64,000 bases of DNA from Candidatus Gastranaerophilales bacterium (GTDB lineage: Bacteria > Cyanobacteriota > Vampirovibrionia > Gastranaerophilales > Gastranaerophilaceae). The stretch covers positions 1 through 64,000 of the forward strand of contig CANQMP010000006.1 in the NCBI GenBank assembly GCA_947624975.1, given 5' to 3'. The translations under genes and the position numbers were made by a program. A model generated the notes under the pieces. That model did no database searches and was not told the origin of the DNA. It saw only the letters and a program-made list of their open reading frames with translations. Shown one piece after another: positions 35,887 to 44,172 of the stretch (position 1 is its first letter; the number at the start of each line of letters is the position of its first letter).

Positions 35887-36603
35887 ATGGATAAAGATAC
35901 TAAAAGATGTCCTTATTGCGGAGAAGAAATAAAAGCACAGGCGATTAAGTGTAAGTACTGCGGAGAATTTTTGGAAGGTACAGAAACACAAACGTCTCAA
36001 AATTCTGATATACCTAAAACATCAGGTTGTGTATGGGGATGTGCAGGATTTATAGCAATAATCCTAGTTCTAGGAATAATAGGTTCATTTATTCCAGATG
36101 AAGAAGTTTCAAGTACATCACATGAAGATAGTTATAGTGAATCCGTTGAGGATGATTATGATTTAGAACCTCAAAAAGTAACAGGGGATTACTCGGGCTT
36201 TGGTACTTGGGCAGTAATGACCGCTAATTTAGGCGGACAGGCTGCAAATTGTTTAGAAAGCGGTGTCGGTGTATCTCTGACAGAACAGATAGAAAATTTC
36301 TTTGGAAATATATCCGAAAACAAGAGACCTGAATTTTACGAGTTAATGAAACAGAATCCTCGTTTGAAATTTTTAGTTACCAATCCCATGTGGGCTGAAA
36401 ATATGACATTTCCAGACGCTTGTAAGGCAGATGTAGAGTTTGAAAATGCTTCTCCCGATACTGTTATGGGTTACTCAAACGGCAAACCTTATACATTGGA
36501 AAATGCATATTGCAAAATAACATATACAGTGTCTGAACAGGGTGGAAAATATAGGGCAAACGTAATTAACATGTTTTGCACGCCGACTTATGGTTACAGA
36601 TAG
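35887..36603 (+). CDS. Zinc-ribbon membrane protein 3 with exported domain
   Basis: 238 aa. N-terminal ribbon RCPYCGEEIKAQAIKCKYCGEFL, one transmembrane helix (GFIAIILVLGIIGSFI, residues ~52-67), an acidic Ser-rich linker, and a ~150-residue globular domain with four cysteines (for example NCLESGVG and MFCTPTYGYR). The globular part would be outside the membrane if the ribbon is inside. Ribosome site AAAGGGAG. No family recognised for the C-terminal domain. Confidence 0.7.
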   Translation: MDKDTKRCPYCGEEIKAQAIKCKYCGEFLEGTETQTSQNSDIPKTSGCVWGCAGFIAIILVLGIIGSFIPDEEVSSTSHEDSYSESVEDDYDLEPQKVTGDYSGFGTWAVMTANLGGQAANCLESGVGVSLTEQIENFFGNISENKRPEFYELMKQNPRLKFLVTNPMWAENMTFPDACKADVEFENASPDTVMGYSNGKPYTLENAYCKITYTVSEQGGKYRANVINMFCTPTYGYR

Positions 36604-36623
36604 ATTAAGAAAGGAAGATAAGT

Positions 36624-37262
36624 ATGACCGAAAAAGAAAAATTAGTAATCCCATGCTTGTTTTGTGGTACGGAAAATGACGAGCAAAGTTTGTACTGTAA
36701 GAATTGCGGACAGCAACTCCGAAAAGAAATAACGAGCACTATTACAGTTAACAATCTCCCAAAAGTTTCTCATGACACTAAAAATAATAAAGTTGCTATC
36801 ACCGATAGTGAAAAATATATTAGTATGATTATTATTGCAGGAATACTAGTCACTACAATTTCTACATGTTTGGATGTATATTATGCTTCTGATTTGAGTC
36901 GAGATACAGCAGCTCTATGTTTTTTGTGTTTTGGTGTGATTGCTTTTTTAAGTGCTTGCTATAGTCAATTACGAATTAAAGATTTCAGAATAGATTGTGC
37001 AGTTGGATGTATTGTGTTATTTGTAGGCTGTTGTTTTCGTCCGGAATTAATGAGTTCAGATGTTTGGTTGCAAGATTATTATGTTTGGTATGTAGTAGGA
37101 GTTGTTGTTTATTGTATTCCATGGAAATTTACAATAAATATTTTTGAAAAGCTATTAAAAGAAATAGTGAATATTCAGCCTGAAAATTATGCTAATTTTG
37201 AAGAAAATCTTAAAAGTGGTGATTTTTTGAAAGGTAATCACTTTGATGGAGGAAAGGATTAA
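36624..37262 (+). CDS. Zinc-ribbon membrane protein 4
   Basis: 212 aa. A divergent single ribbon, CLFCGTENDEQSLYCKNCGQQL, then four predicted helices between residues ~65 and ~180 (MIIIAGILVTTIST, FLCFGVIAFLSACY, GCIVLFVGCCF, YVVGVVVYCIPW). Ribosome site AAAGGAAG, 20 bases after the previous gene, so the four ribbon genes form one operon. Function unknown. Confidence 0.7.
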   Translation: MTEKEKLVIPCLFCGTENDEQSLYCKNCGQQLRKEITSTITVNNLPKVSHDTKNNKVAITDSEKYISMIIIAGILVTTISTCLDVYYASDLSRDTAALCFLCFGVIAFLSACYSQLRIKDFRIDCAVGCIVLFVGCCFRPELMSSDVWLQDYYVWYVVGVVVYCIPWKFTINIFEKLLKEIVNIQPENYANFEENLKSGDFLKGNHFDGGKD

Positions 37263-37314
37263 TTTTCTGTAGACTTCCTTATTAAAGTTCATTAAAACAA
37301 AAAGGATTTGATGT

Positions 37315-37917
37315 TTATGCTACCTTTTCTAATTTGTTTATAAAGTTGTAGAGATTGCTGACAGAAGTATTATACTGTCTGGCAATTATTGTCTTTGGAA
37401 CATTCAGAGCAAGTAATTTCATTATATCCTCTGTGTGTTCATCTAACTTCGATTTACCTTTGCCATGCGGTCGTCCAAGTTTTATCCCTTGTACTTTTCT
37501 TGCGTGTAATGCTTCACGAGTTCTCAGGCTTATAAGCTCTCTTTCAATTTGTGCTACAAGTGCAAAGACAGTTTTAGTGACAGTCGAGGCAATGGAATTA
37601 TCCATATTACAAAAGTTTTCTTTGAGTGAATAAAAAGTAATACCTTTATCTTGTGTAAGTTGAATTACCTCTAGTATTTGAATGGTTGACCTTGCAATCC
37701 TTGACAGTTCAGGAACAATCAACACATCCCCCTTGCTCATCTTGTTTAATAATGCTCCAAGTTTACGTTTCTTGTAATCCTTTGTACCGCTGACCTTTTC
37801 TTCTACAAACTGAATGTTACCCAGTTGTTTAAGGTGTGCGAATTGTAACATGTCTACTTTGTTTTTCTCTGTATCTTGGTCGAGTTTGCTTACCCGTATA
37901 AATCCTATTGTTACCAT
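37315..37917 (-). CDS. Small serine recombinase (resolvase/invertase)
   Basis: 200 aa. N-terminal catalytic domain with the nucleophile Ser in GFIRVSKLDQDTEKN, VSGTKDYKKRKLG, VPELSRIARSTIQ (the conserved SR-x-x-R) and an E-helix; C-terminal HTH (KTIIARQYNTSVSNLYNFI). Hin/Pin/resolvase size. It could invert or resolve DNA in this element; no cognate inverted repeats were identified nearby. Convergent with the zinc-ribbon operon. Confidence 0.9.
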   Translation of the reverse strand: MVTIGFIRVSKLDQDTEKNKVDMLQFAHLKQLGNIQFVEEKVSGTKDYKKRKLGALLNKMSKGDVLIVPELSRIARSTIQILEVIQLTQDKGITFYSLKENFCNMDNSIASTVTKTVFALVAQIERELISLRTREALHARKVQGIKLGRPHGKGKSKLDEHTEDIMKLLALNVPKTIIARQYNTSVSNLYNFINKLEKVA

Positions 37918-38031
37918 GCTAAATTACCTCTTTCGATTAAAATGTCTATTTTTAATTTTCTTTACTTGCTTCCCTACAATGAAAGACAGACCTTTTTGTT
38001 GTATGAATTCAGCTAATAAATACGGTCGTTT

Positions 38032-38281
38032 TCAATGTAGGTTGATTAACGCTTCAACTTCTACTTTGATATAGTATAAGTTCTTTTCAATGGTATCTAA
38101 TAGTGCTATGACGCCTGTTTGTTCCCTTTTGTTTTGTTTAAGGTCTAATCCTAGTATGTTGTCTTTAAGTGCTATCACAAGCCCGTATGTGTTCGGCACT
38201 CATAAGTCCGTTGCCAAAGCATAAAGCCTGATTTACTGGCATGTTTTGTAGAATTGTGTTGATGTTATCCTGATTTCTCAT
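38032..38281 (-). pseudogene. Two overlapping short frames, probably one frameshifted small gene
   Basis: From ATG 38281 a frame reads MRNQDNINTILQNMPVNQALCFGNGLMSAEHIRACDST to a stop near 38165. A second frame from GTG 38178 reads VIALKDNILGLDLKQNKREQ..IEKNLYYIKVEVEALINLH to 38032. They overlap and read naturally as N- and C-terminal halves of one ~85-residue protein. Function unknown. Confidence 0.45.
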
Positions 38282-38317
38282 TTATCTAAACTCCTTTGAT
38301 AGTGTAGGGTATATCCC

Positions 38318-38605
38318 CTACACTATTGTAAATTTCCTGTAATTGCTTTGTTTAATGAAGGCATTGTACAATTCCAAATACTTTTTCTTAAAAGCTGTTG
38401 TATTGAAGTTGTTTCTTACAATGTTAGTGAAGCGAACGGTAAACGCTCCGATTTTCATTTCCTCAAGACCTGCTTCATCAAGTACTGACTTAATGAGAGC
38501 TTCCTTTTCTTTTTTCATTTCGTCTAATTCTGCAATTTTTGCTTCAAGAGTTCTGATGTCTCTGATTTCGTTTTCAAGATTTGAAGTGATAATTACTGTT
38601 GCCAT
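38318..38605 (-). CDS. Phage/ICE-type small coiled-coil protein
   Basis: 95 aa. N-terminal coiled coil (RTLEAKIAELDEMKKEKEALIKSVLDE), then GLEEMKIGAFTVRFTNIVRNNFNTTAFKKKYLELYNAFIKQSNYRKFTI. Similar short proteins are common in phages and conjugative elements of anaerobes; role unknown. A 11-bp ATAGTGTAGGG / CCCTACACTAT hairpin (38300-38327) spans its stop. Promoter on the minus strand: TTGACT, 17 bases, TATTAT, with an operator in the spacer. Confidence 0.6.
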   Translation of the reverse strand: MATVIITSNLENEIRDIRTLEAKIAELDEMKKEKEALIKSVLDEAGLEEMKIGAFTVRFTNIVRNNFNTTAFKKKYLELYNAFIKQSNYRKFTIV

Positions 38606-38644
38606 AGTGTTTTCTCCTTTTGATTACCTATTTACTACTCTTAT

Positions 38645-38740
38645 ATAATACACTCTACAGTGTGCAAAGTCAACTAAATAATTCACTTTAGCGTTACAAA
38701 AGTTTACATTTAAGTTGTCAAAACAAACTGTATAGTGTAT
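38645..38740. promoter_or_regulatory. Divergent promoters with paired 17-bp operators
   Basis: ATACACTCTACAGTGTG (38648-38664, plus) and ATACACTATACAGTTTG (38724-38740, minus) match at 15 of 17 positions and face each other. The first sits inside the 17-base spacer of a minus-strand promoter (TTGACT at 38668-38673, TATTAT at 38645-38650). The second overlaps TTGTCA (38715) plus-strand promoter-like sequence. Candidate binding sites for the HTH protein at 38763. Confidence 0.6.
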
Positions 38741-38762
38741 CCTATAATCAGGAGGTAAAATT

Positions 38763-39020
38763 ATGCCTGAAGAAAATAAATCCGACATAACAAAAGAGGA
38801 AGCTGAAACGCTGAAGCGACAGCTACGTGCCATGATGATTGCTCAAGGATTTACGATTGAAAAAGTCGCTAATGAACTTAAGGAACGTTACAGGACAAAA
38901 GAAAGCAAAAACAACTTATCAAACAAACTTGGTAGGGGTTCTCTCCGCTTTATAGACGTTCAGCGTATATGTAGTATATTGGGTTATTCAATAGAAATGA
39001 TACCGCAAAAAACACGATAG
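38763..39020 (+). CDS. Small HTH protein (DUF6471-like)
   Basis: 85 aa. LKRQLRAMMIAQGFTIEKVANELKERYRTKESKNNLSNKLGRGSLRFIDVQRICSILGYSIEMI is an HTH of the DUF6471-like type; the chromosomal gene at 60743-60952 is a paralogue (KLARKTLQYEEFMLILKVLNYEVEY). Strong AGGAGG ribosome site. Probably represses the paired divergent promoters upstream. Confidence 0.75.
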   Translation: MPEENKSDITKEEAETLKRQLRAMMIAQGFTIEKVANELKERYRTKESKNNLSNKLGRGSLRFIDVQRICSILGYSIEMIPQKTR

Positions 39021-39101
39021 AGGGTCTTAAATTGAAATAACTAAAACTCTAATAATACCCTGACAAAATTTCATGGAATTTTCAAAACATAGGATACTTA
39101 A

Positions 39102-40031
39102 ATGGACTATATAGACAACATTACATTAACAATACTAATAATACTCTTGAGGGATGGAACATTAAATTTTTACTCCCATGATGAGAGGTCAACAGAAGAT
39201 TTAGCTTGCTACATTAGTACTCTTGACTGTTTATTCATGAATAAACCTGAAAATATGTCTATTGAGGAAAAAGAGAATTTCAATGAAAATTATGTGCCAA
39301 CGATTGAATACAAAACACATTTGAATTCCGTAAATATACACTGTAACAACATTGAACGCTTAAGCACATTTTTACGAGAATATTCAGAAAATTATAAGAA
39401 TGGAACTCTCATTGAACACGGTAATGTTAATGAATTTGACACAATAAGTGCTTTGCATGATATGCTTATTACCAAAACTACTGGTAAAACAACAAATAAC
39501 TCATGTTACATTGAAACCGATATTAAATACGCTCCACTGGTACTGTTAAAGTACTTTGAAAATAATAATTTTATTCAAGGTTTAACTACCGAACTTGTAT
39601 CAGAGGAAGAAATGCCATATCCTATGATTTTATTTGAACGTGGATTAGACGGACTCATTGAAGCATATTCTCCAAATTGGCAAGAATACTTCTGTTGCCG
39701 ATATGTTTTAAATATGAATTGGTACATTGAGGAGTATAATAAGAGTATATCCAGAACAATAACCAAAGAAAGAAGAAAGAAATTTGCCCCCTTACAACAA
39801 AAAGTTTATAAATACCTTTATAATAATGCTAAAAGTGGTGTATTTTTGCTATCTCGAACGGATTTAAAAAATTGCATGACACTAACATCTAAAGACAAAA
39901 TGCTAAATGATTTGAGAAATCAGTACCGAGAAATATTCAATAAACTTCCTAATTTTCGTATTATTAGCTACGATAGAAGCACCCATATGTACATTATCCA
40001 CAAAGACATTTTGACAGATAAGATTAGTTGA
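39102..40031 (+). CDS. Hypothetical protein of the mobile element, 309 aa
   Basis: Not recognised. Acidic, soluble, no signal or membrane segment. The C-terminal third (FAPLQQKVYKYLYNNAKSGVFLLSRTDLKNCMTLTSKDKMLNDLRNQYREIFNKLP) looks like a winged-helix or HTH region. It lies between a small HTH gene and the candidate replication protein and ends in a terminator. A role in replication or regulation is possible but unproven. Confidence 0.6.
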   Translation: MDYIDNITLTILIILLRDGTLNFYSHDERSTEDLACYISTLDCLFMNKPENMSIEEKENFNENYVPTIEYKTHLNSVNIHCNNIERLSTFLREYSENYKNGTLIEHGNVNEFDTISALHDMLITKTTGKTTNNSCYIETDIKYAPLVLLKYFENNNFIQGLTTELVSEEEMPYPMILFERGLDGLIEAYSPNWQEYFCCRYVLNMNWYIEEYNKSISRTITKERRKKFAPLQQKVYKYLYNNAKSGVFLLSRTDLKNCMTLTSKDKMLNDLRNQYREIFNKLPNFRIISYDRSTHMYIIHKDILTDKIS

Positions 40032-40067
40032 CCTTACGGTTAGGTCAAACTTAATAATTTTTTACAA

Positions 40068-40102
40068 AATACAGCGTTTACAATAATGCTGTATTTTTTT
40101 TT
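40068..40102 (+). terminator. Intrinsic terminator
   Basis: AATACAGC / GCTGTATT stem with a 12-base loop and eight T, between the 309-aa gene and the candidate replication gene. Confidence 0.8.
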
Positions 40103-40205
40103 GTTCAATTAGTACTTACTTCGCAAATTTGGTAAGTTGGTAAGTTCAACAATAGGCACATGTTCTCTAGACACCCCGAGGAGAGGGTGAAAAAGGAGAA
40201 AAAAA

Positions 40206-41720
40206 ATGGTAAACCCAAAAAAGAAAAGACAGATTATCCATGAAAGGACACTTGATGTAAGCAAGACAGGAGACGAAAGAACTAATGATTTTAATCTAAT
40301 AGGGGAAAAGATACCACCGCTAAGCACAATAAGAACTCAATTAAGGAATATTGAGAGTCTTCTTAATAGAACTATCACAACTCCTATTAGAACCGAGTTT
40401 GACCGTCTCAGGATTGCCTTAAACCTTGAACAATATGGCGAATTGGTAGGCTTTAAAGAATGGGGTTTGGAAAATGTATCAAACCCGACCGCTCCACCGT
40501 CATATAAGGAGGATAAAGAGCTTAAAGCTGAACAGAATGAACCTCGCATTTTTATAAATCCTTTTATAGAGGAGGATACTAATGAGTATGACATATCTGA
40601 TTTGCCTGATATTGCCGATTATGATGATACTTTCAATCCTTTAGTTAGTGAAGAAGCAGAAAGTGTTATTGAATCTGAGAATGAAGCTAACGAAGGAGAT
40701 GAGCTCGATATTCTTCATGATAGAAAAGTTAAAAGAAGAATACGTTATGATGACTATAAAGGTGTTATTGGACTTAACAACATGTTTATCTGTAACGGTT
40801 ATTTCGTGGTTGACCTGACAGGTAAATGGCAAGCTGATACTGGAGTATTAGGAAGTCTACACCGTGATAACATCAGGGACGCACTTGAAAAAGTGTTAGA
40901 GATGCATATTGTAAACTTCGATGTAAAGGAATTTTTAAATTATGCTCAGGTATTTCTATGTGATGTTTGCGTTGACATTTCTTTAGACAGCAAAGCTCAG
41001 GTGTTGAGATATATTGACGGCATTAGTTCTTTTTTCCCAATAGCAACTAATCGTTTTAGTATCGGCAAATACGGCAGGCATGGTTTGACCTTAAAGCCTC
41101 TTGCAAAGACATCAGGCTATTCCTTTGCTATATATAGCAAAGGTCAAGAATTGGACTACAGTATAAAACGCAGAACGAGAGCAACTCAATACACGGAAAT
41201 AATAGAAAATGTAGGAACAGAGCTTGCAGAGCGAACATTAAGACTTGAAGTAAAGCTATTCAAAATGAAAAACATCAGAACAGCTCTAAATGTCTCAAGC
41301 CCCGAAAAAGGAGTTGTTAGACTAATAGATGTTTTAGATAGCACCGCTCCTGTTATGCTAATGATGTTTGAACTATTTAGCGGTAACCCAAACGAACTTC
41401 GAGACAGGCTTGATTGGTTAAAGACTACCGTTATAGCTCCTGAAGGGTTGACATTATCTGAAATATTTATTGCTGAAAGATTTGTAGAACTGCTCAAGGA
41501 GAATAACTTTAGCCTTGTTTTAACAAAAAGTCATATTAGAACAGAATATGGAGACGTAAGTGATACTGAGCTTGAATCTTTTAACTCTCTTGCAAATTCA
41601 AGACGTAATATATTGAACTTCTTAGTTTACCGTAAACCCAAGTCAATTACGATTATGCTTGATGTACTAGCTAAGCTAAATGCATATTACAGCACTGGCA
41701 TGGAGGGAAACAATGACTAA
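40206..41720 (+). CDS. Candidate replication-initiation protein of the element
   Basis: 504 aa. A long low-complexity acidic N-terminal region (residues ~90-165) precedes a conserved-looking domain. VFLCDVCVDISLDSKAQVLRYIDGI and AERTLRLEVKLFKMKNIRTAL recall the beta-strand/acid core and the RxE-x-K/R motif of phage gene II and plasmid Rep proteins. The family match is only pattern-level. Ribosome site AAAGGAG. Its position before the integrase fits a replicating integrated element. It could instead be an uncharacterised phage protein. Confidence 0.45.
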   Translation: MVNPKKKRQIIHERTLDVSKTGDERTNDFNLIGEKIPPLSTIRTQLRNIESLLNRTITTPIRTEFDRLRIALNLEQYGELVGFKEWGLENVSNPTAPPSYKEDKELKAEQNEPRIFINPFIEEDTNEYDISDLPDIADYDDTFNPLVSEEAESVIESENEANEGDELDILHDRKVKRRIRYDDYKGVIGLNNMFICNGYFVVDLTGKWQADTGVLGSLHRDNIRDALEKVLEMHIVNFDVKEFLNYAQVFLCDVCVDISLDSKAQVLRYIDGISSFFPIATNRFSIGKYGRHGLTLKPLAKTSGYSFAIYSKGQELDYSIKRRTRATQYTEIIENVGTELAERTLRLEVKLFKMKNIRTALNVSSPEKGVVRLIDVLDSTAPVMLMMFELFSGNPNELRDRLDWLKTTVIAPEGLTLSEIFIAERFVELLKENNFSLVLTKSHIRTEYGDVSDTELESFNSLANSRRNILNFLVYRKPKSITIMLDVLAKLNAYYSTGMEGNND

Positions 41721-41895
41721 AAAGTTAGTTGTTGAATTTGAGTCTCCAAGTGAACAAATGGATGAAGTGGTTAATATAGCTTTGGTTACACAACTTATGA
41801 CCACTATAACACGGATTGGAATTAGAGTTTATAAACCTGAGAATATAGATGATATAATAAAAAAGGAGAATGGACATGACAAAGAAAAACATTAG
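41713..41895 (+). CDS. Small hypothetical protein before integrase, 60 aa
   Basis: MTKKLVVEFESPSEQMDEVVNIALVTQLMTTITRIGIRVYKPENID... The start at 41713 has a GGAGGG ribosome site; it overlaps the stop of the Rep-like gene by eight bases and the integrase start by ~20. Not recognised. Position suggests cotranscription with the integrase, perhaps a directionality or regulatory partner (inference). Confidence 0.6.
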   Translation: MTKKLVVEFESPSEQMDEVVNIALVTQLMTTITRIGIRVYKPENIDDIIKKENGHDKEKH

Positions 41896-43576
41896 TAGAA
41901 AAATCGTTGTTGGCTATGGCAGAGTTAGCTCTGCCGAACAGGCTAGCAGTGGTTACAGTTTAGAAATGCAACAAGAGCTCTGTAAAAACAAAGCAACATC
42001 ACAGGGTTATAATTTTGTGTACTTTGAAGATGCGGGTAAAACGGGCTCTAACACAAACCGTAAGGGACTTAAGGCAATGCTCAAGTATATAAAAGAACAC
42101 AGAAATGAGGTTGCCTATGTGATAGTTTGGAAGCTGGACAGACTCTCTCGTTGCCTTGAAGACTTCTTTGCTGAAATACTTAAACCAATTAAAGATAACG
42201 GTTGCACTATTGCAAGTATTATGGAGAATTTTGATGACATTAGAAAAGTCAAGAAAGTCTTAATCGCAGTTTACATCGGACAAGCAGAAGATGAGCTTGA
42301 CAATATAAAAGAAAGAACAAGCTCAGTAGTTAGAAATCGTGTAACAAAAGGGTATTTTCATGGGAAAGCCCCTATAGGCTATATCAATTCAAGAGATGAA
42401 AACAAACATGGAATTATCAAACCTGATGAAAACAAAGCTCATCATATCAAGAGATGTTTTGAATTGTATGCTACAGGTCTATTCTCTTATGAGAAAATAG
42501 GAAAAGAGTTAGCTAAGTATGGATTTGTAGATAGTAAAGGTAAACCTTACACCGTAAAAAGAATACAAGATATAATTAAGAGTCCTGTGTATGCAGGAAA
42601 AGTAATTCATGGGGATGATGTATTTGACGGTGTACACGAGCCTATTATATCTCCTGAGTTATTCTATCGAGTTCAACTAATGCTCAAAGGCTCCGAAAGT
42701 AAGACTCCTAGAGGTTTAGTATATACCTATTCAAACTTTATAAAATGTGCAAAATGTGGCTACAGTATGGTTGGAATAACTAAGCATGGAGCTAACAATA
42801 GCGGAACATACATCTATTACCATTGCTCTAATTATTCGAGAGCTCACAGGAAAGAAAAAAACATTAATGAAATCCTGATAGATGAAGCCATGCAAGAGGT
42901 TATTGATAGCTTTGACATCTCCGAAAAAGAGATTAAAGCCGTTAAGAAAGAGATAACCAATGCCATTACCGACTTAAAGAAATATGAGCATAAGTCAATC
43001 GATGACCTTAAAAGACAATATGATGAGCTTACAGAGCTGATAGCAAAGCATCTTATTGCAAGCACAACAAGTAAATTAGGGGTTAGTGATACAACACGAG
43101 CTGAGATTATCAAGAAGTTGGAAGCTCGCAAGAGTTCTATTGCCAATGAGATAACCAATTTGGCAGAGAACTCAAAAGATACGACTAGTCGTATCAGTAT
43201 CTTGATTGACTTTGCTAATAGAATTCCTGAGTTGTACCTCAAGGCTACCCTTGAAGAAAAACGATTGATATTAAACACTATCACTGAAAGTATTATCTAT
43301 GACGAAGATACAAATAGGCTAAAAGTAAAATTAAGACCTGTATTTGAACATTTAAGACAAATAAAATTAAAAAAGAAACAAGAATTTTCACAAAACTTAG
43401 AAACATTGACTGGAACTCTTGAAACTCGTTCACAGAGTGCAAAACAAGCTCTTGAAAATAACCGTTTGAATTTGAGCAATGTAACAGTGATTGGAACTCG
43501 TCAAAATAGCTTAAATGCTAAAATAGAGCCCATTTTTGAAGGCTCTAAAAAGTTAAATGTCGATGGGGGGACTTGA
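41876..43576 (+). CDS. Large serine recombinase (integrase)
   Basis: 566 aa. N-terminal resolvase domain with nucleophile Ser in [33 protein letters not shown] and [13 protein letters not shown]; then the recombinase domain ([25 protein letters not shown]), a zinc ribbon ([16 protein letters not shown]) and a long coiled coil. Start set at 41876, seven bases after AAGGAG; an ATG at 41870 is too close. The last six codons lie inside the tRNA-Leu(GAG) gene on the opposite strand, so the C-terminus partly depends on the integration site. Confidence 0.9.
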   Translation: MTKKNISRKIVVGYGRVSSAEQASSGYSLEMQQELCKNKATSQGYNFVYFEDAGKTGSNTNRKGLKAMLKYIKEHRNEVAYVIVWKLDRLSRCLEDFFAEILKPIKDNGCTIASIMENFDDIRKVKKVLIAVYIGQAEDELDNIKERTSSVVRNRVTKGYFHGKAPIGYINSRDENKHGIIKPDENKAHHIKRCFELYATGLFSYEKIGKELAKYGFVDSKGKPYTVKRIQDIIKSPVYAGKVIHGDDVFDGVHEPIISPELFYRVQLMLKGSESKTPRGLVYTYSNFIKCAKCGYSMVGITKHGANNSGTYIYYHCSNYSRAHRKEKNINEILIDEAMQEVIDSFDISEKEIKAVKKEITNAITDLKKYEHKSIDDLKRQYDELTELIAKHLIASTTSKLGVSDTTRAEIIKKLEARKSSIANEITNLAENSKDTTSRISILIDFANRIPELYLKATLEEKRLILNTITESIIYDEDTNRLKVKLRPVFEHLRQIKLKKKQEFSQNLETLTGTLETRSQSAKQALENNRLNLSNVTVIGTRQNSLNAKIEPIFEGSKKLNVDGGT

Positions 43577-43638
43577 ACCCCCACGGATTTCTCCACACGC
43601 CCCTCAAACGTGCACGTCTACCATTCCGCCACATCGAC
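43558..43638 (-). tRNA. tRNA-Leu (anticodon GAG)
   Basis: Acceptor GTCGATG / CATCGAC with discriminator A. The anticodon stem CACGT/GCGTG encloses the loop TTGAGGG, giving anticodon GAG. Long variable arm (TGGAGAAATCCGT region) and T loop TTCAAGT. CCA is not encoded. Its 3' end coincides with the right edge of the mobile element, and the integrase gene runs into it. Confidence 0.92.
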
Positions 43639-43694
43639 AAGATTAAAATTTTTATATTAAGTTGTCAAAATAATTTAGTGTCTCCGTGGCGGAT

Positions 43695-43752
43695 GTTGGG
43701 TCAAGCCCAACCCTCTCGGAAAACGATACTTAATCGTTTCCCTCGGCAGAGT
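43695..43752 (-). repeat. Palindromic element next to tRNA-Leu(GAG)
   Basis: GTTGGG-TCAAG-CCCAAC hairpin (43695-43711) beside a long palindrome (43711-43752) with the same AACGATTAAGTATCGTT core and ACTCTGCCGAG edge as the inserts in the tRNA-Leu(UAG) fragments. It lies upstream (5') of the tRNA. The rest of 43753-44050 is AT-rich with no gene seen. Confidence 0.75.
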
Positions 43753-44051
43753 GCCACTACAACCTAAAATTTTGTATTTAACTTTCGGTTATTTAATCGT
43801 TCTCGTTGACAAAGTGTCACATTGACGAGTTTATTATTAAATTTCCCGTACATCAATTCTATAACAAACAAAATAAATGTCCAACAAAATTTCCCAAATT
43901 TTTTATTTTTTAACAGACAATTAATCAATATATTAAGATTTGTAAACATTTTAAATACCCCCAAAAGCCACGCTATATCTGTTTAAAGCGTTATCGGATA
44001 AAATAAAATTAAAATTTTTTCTTTAATTTATTAAAGTTTTTAGAAAATCTG

Positions 44052-44122
44052 CCTTTCATGCATGATGAAAGGAAACATATAAATTTAGTACGCAAGAGTT
44101 TTTCAGCTCTTGCGTTTTTTTA
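44052..44122 (+). ncRNA. Candidate small RNA with two hairpins, ending in a terminator
   Basis: Hairpin CCTTTCAT-GCATG-ATGAAAGG (44052-44072), an 18-base AT-rich linker, then terminator CGCAAGAG / CTCTTGCG with eight T (44091-44122). No ORF precedes it, so the terminator must serve a short untranslated transcript or a uvrA leader attenuator. No promoter was firmly identified. Confidence 0.4.
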
Positions 44123-44172
44123 ATTAAATAAATTTGATTTGAATTTCATTTTTTACGTGTCATAATTTTGGT

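Larger units (their letters stand above)
34449..43560. mobile_element. Probable integrated mobile element next to tRNA-Leu(GAG)
   Basis: About 9.1 kb carrying an Xre regulator, a zinc-ribbon gene array, a small serine recombinase, phage-like small genes, a candidate replication protein and a large serine integrase. The integrase lies at the right end and its last codons enter the 3' end of tRNA-Leu(GAG). A 9-bp direct repeat, GTTAAATGT, occurs at 34449-34457 (two bases outside the Xre stop) and 43552-43560 (at the tRNA 3' end), each preceded by GGCTCT. Boundaries are inferred. Confidence 0.6.

Noticed and set aside
43640-43668. TTGACA-17-TAATCT promoter for tRNA-Leu(GAG)
   Set aside because: The -10 box ends only two bases before the mature tRNA 5' end, so transcription would start inside the tRNA; the real promoter is probably further upstream.
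43573-43767. ORF after the integrase
   Set aside because: It crosses the tRNA-Leu(GAG) gene and a palindromic repeat; no coding character.
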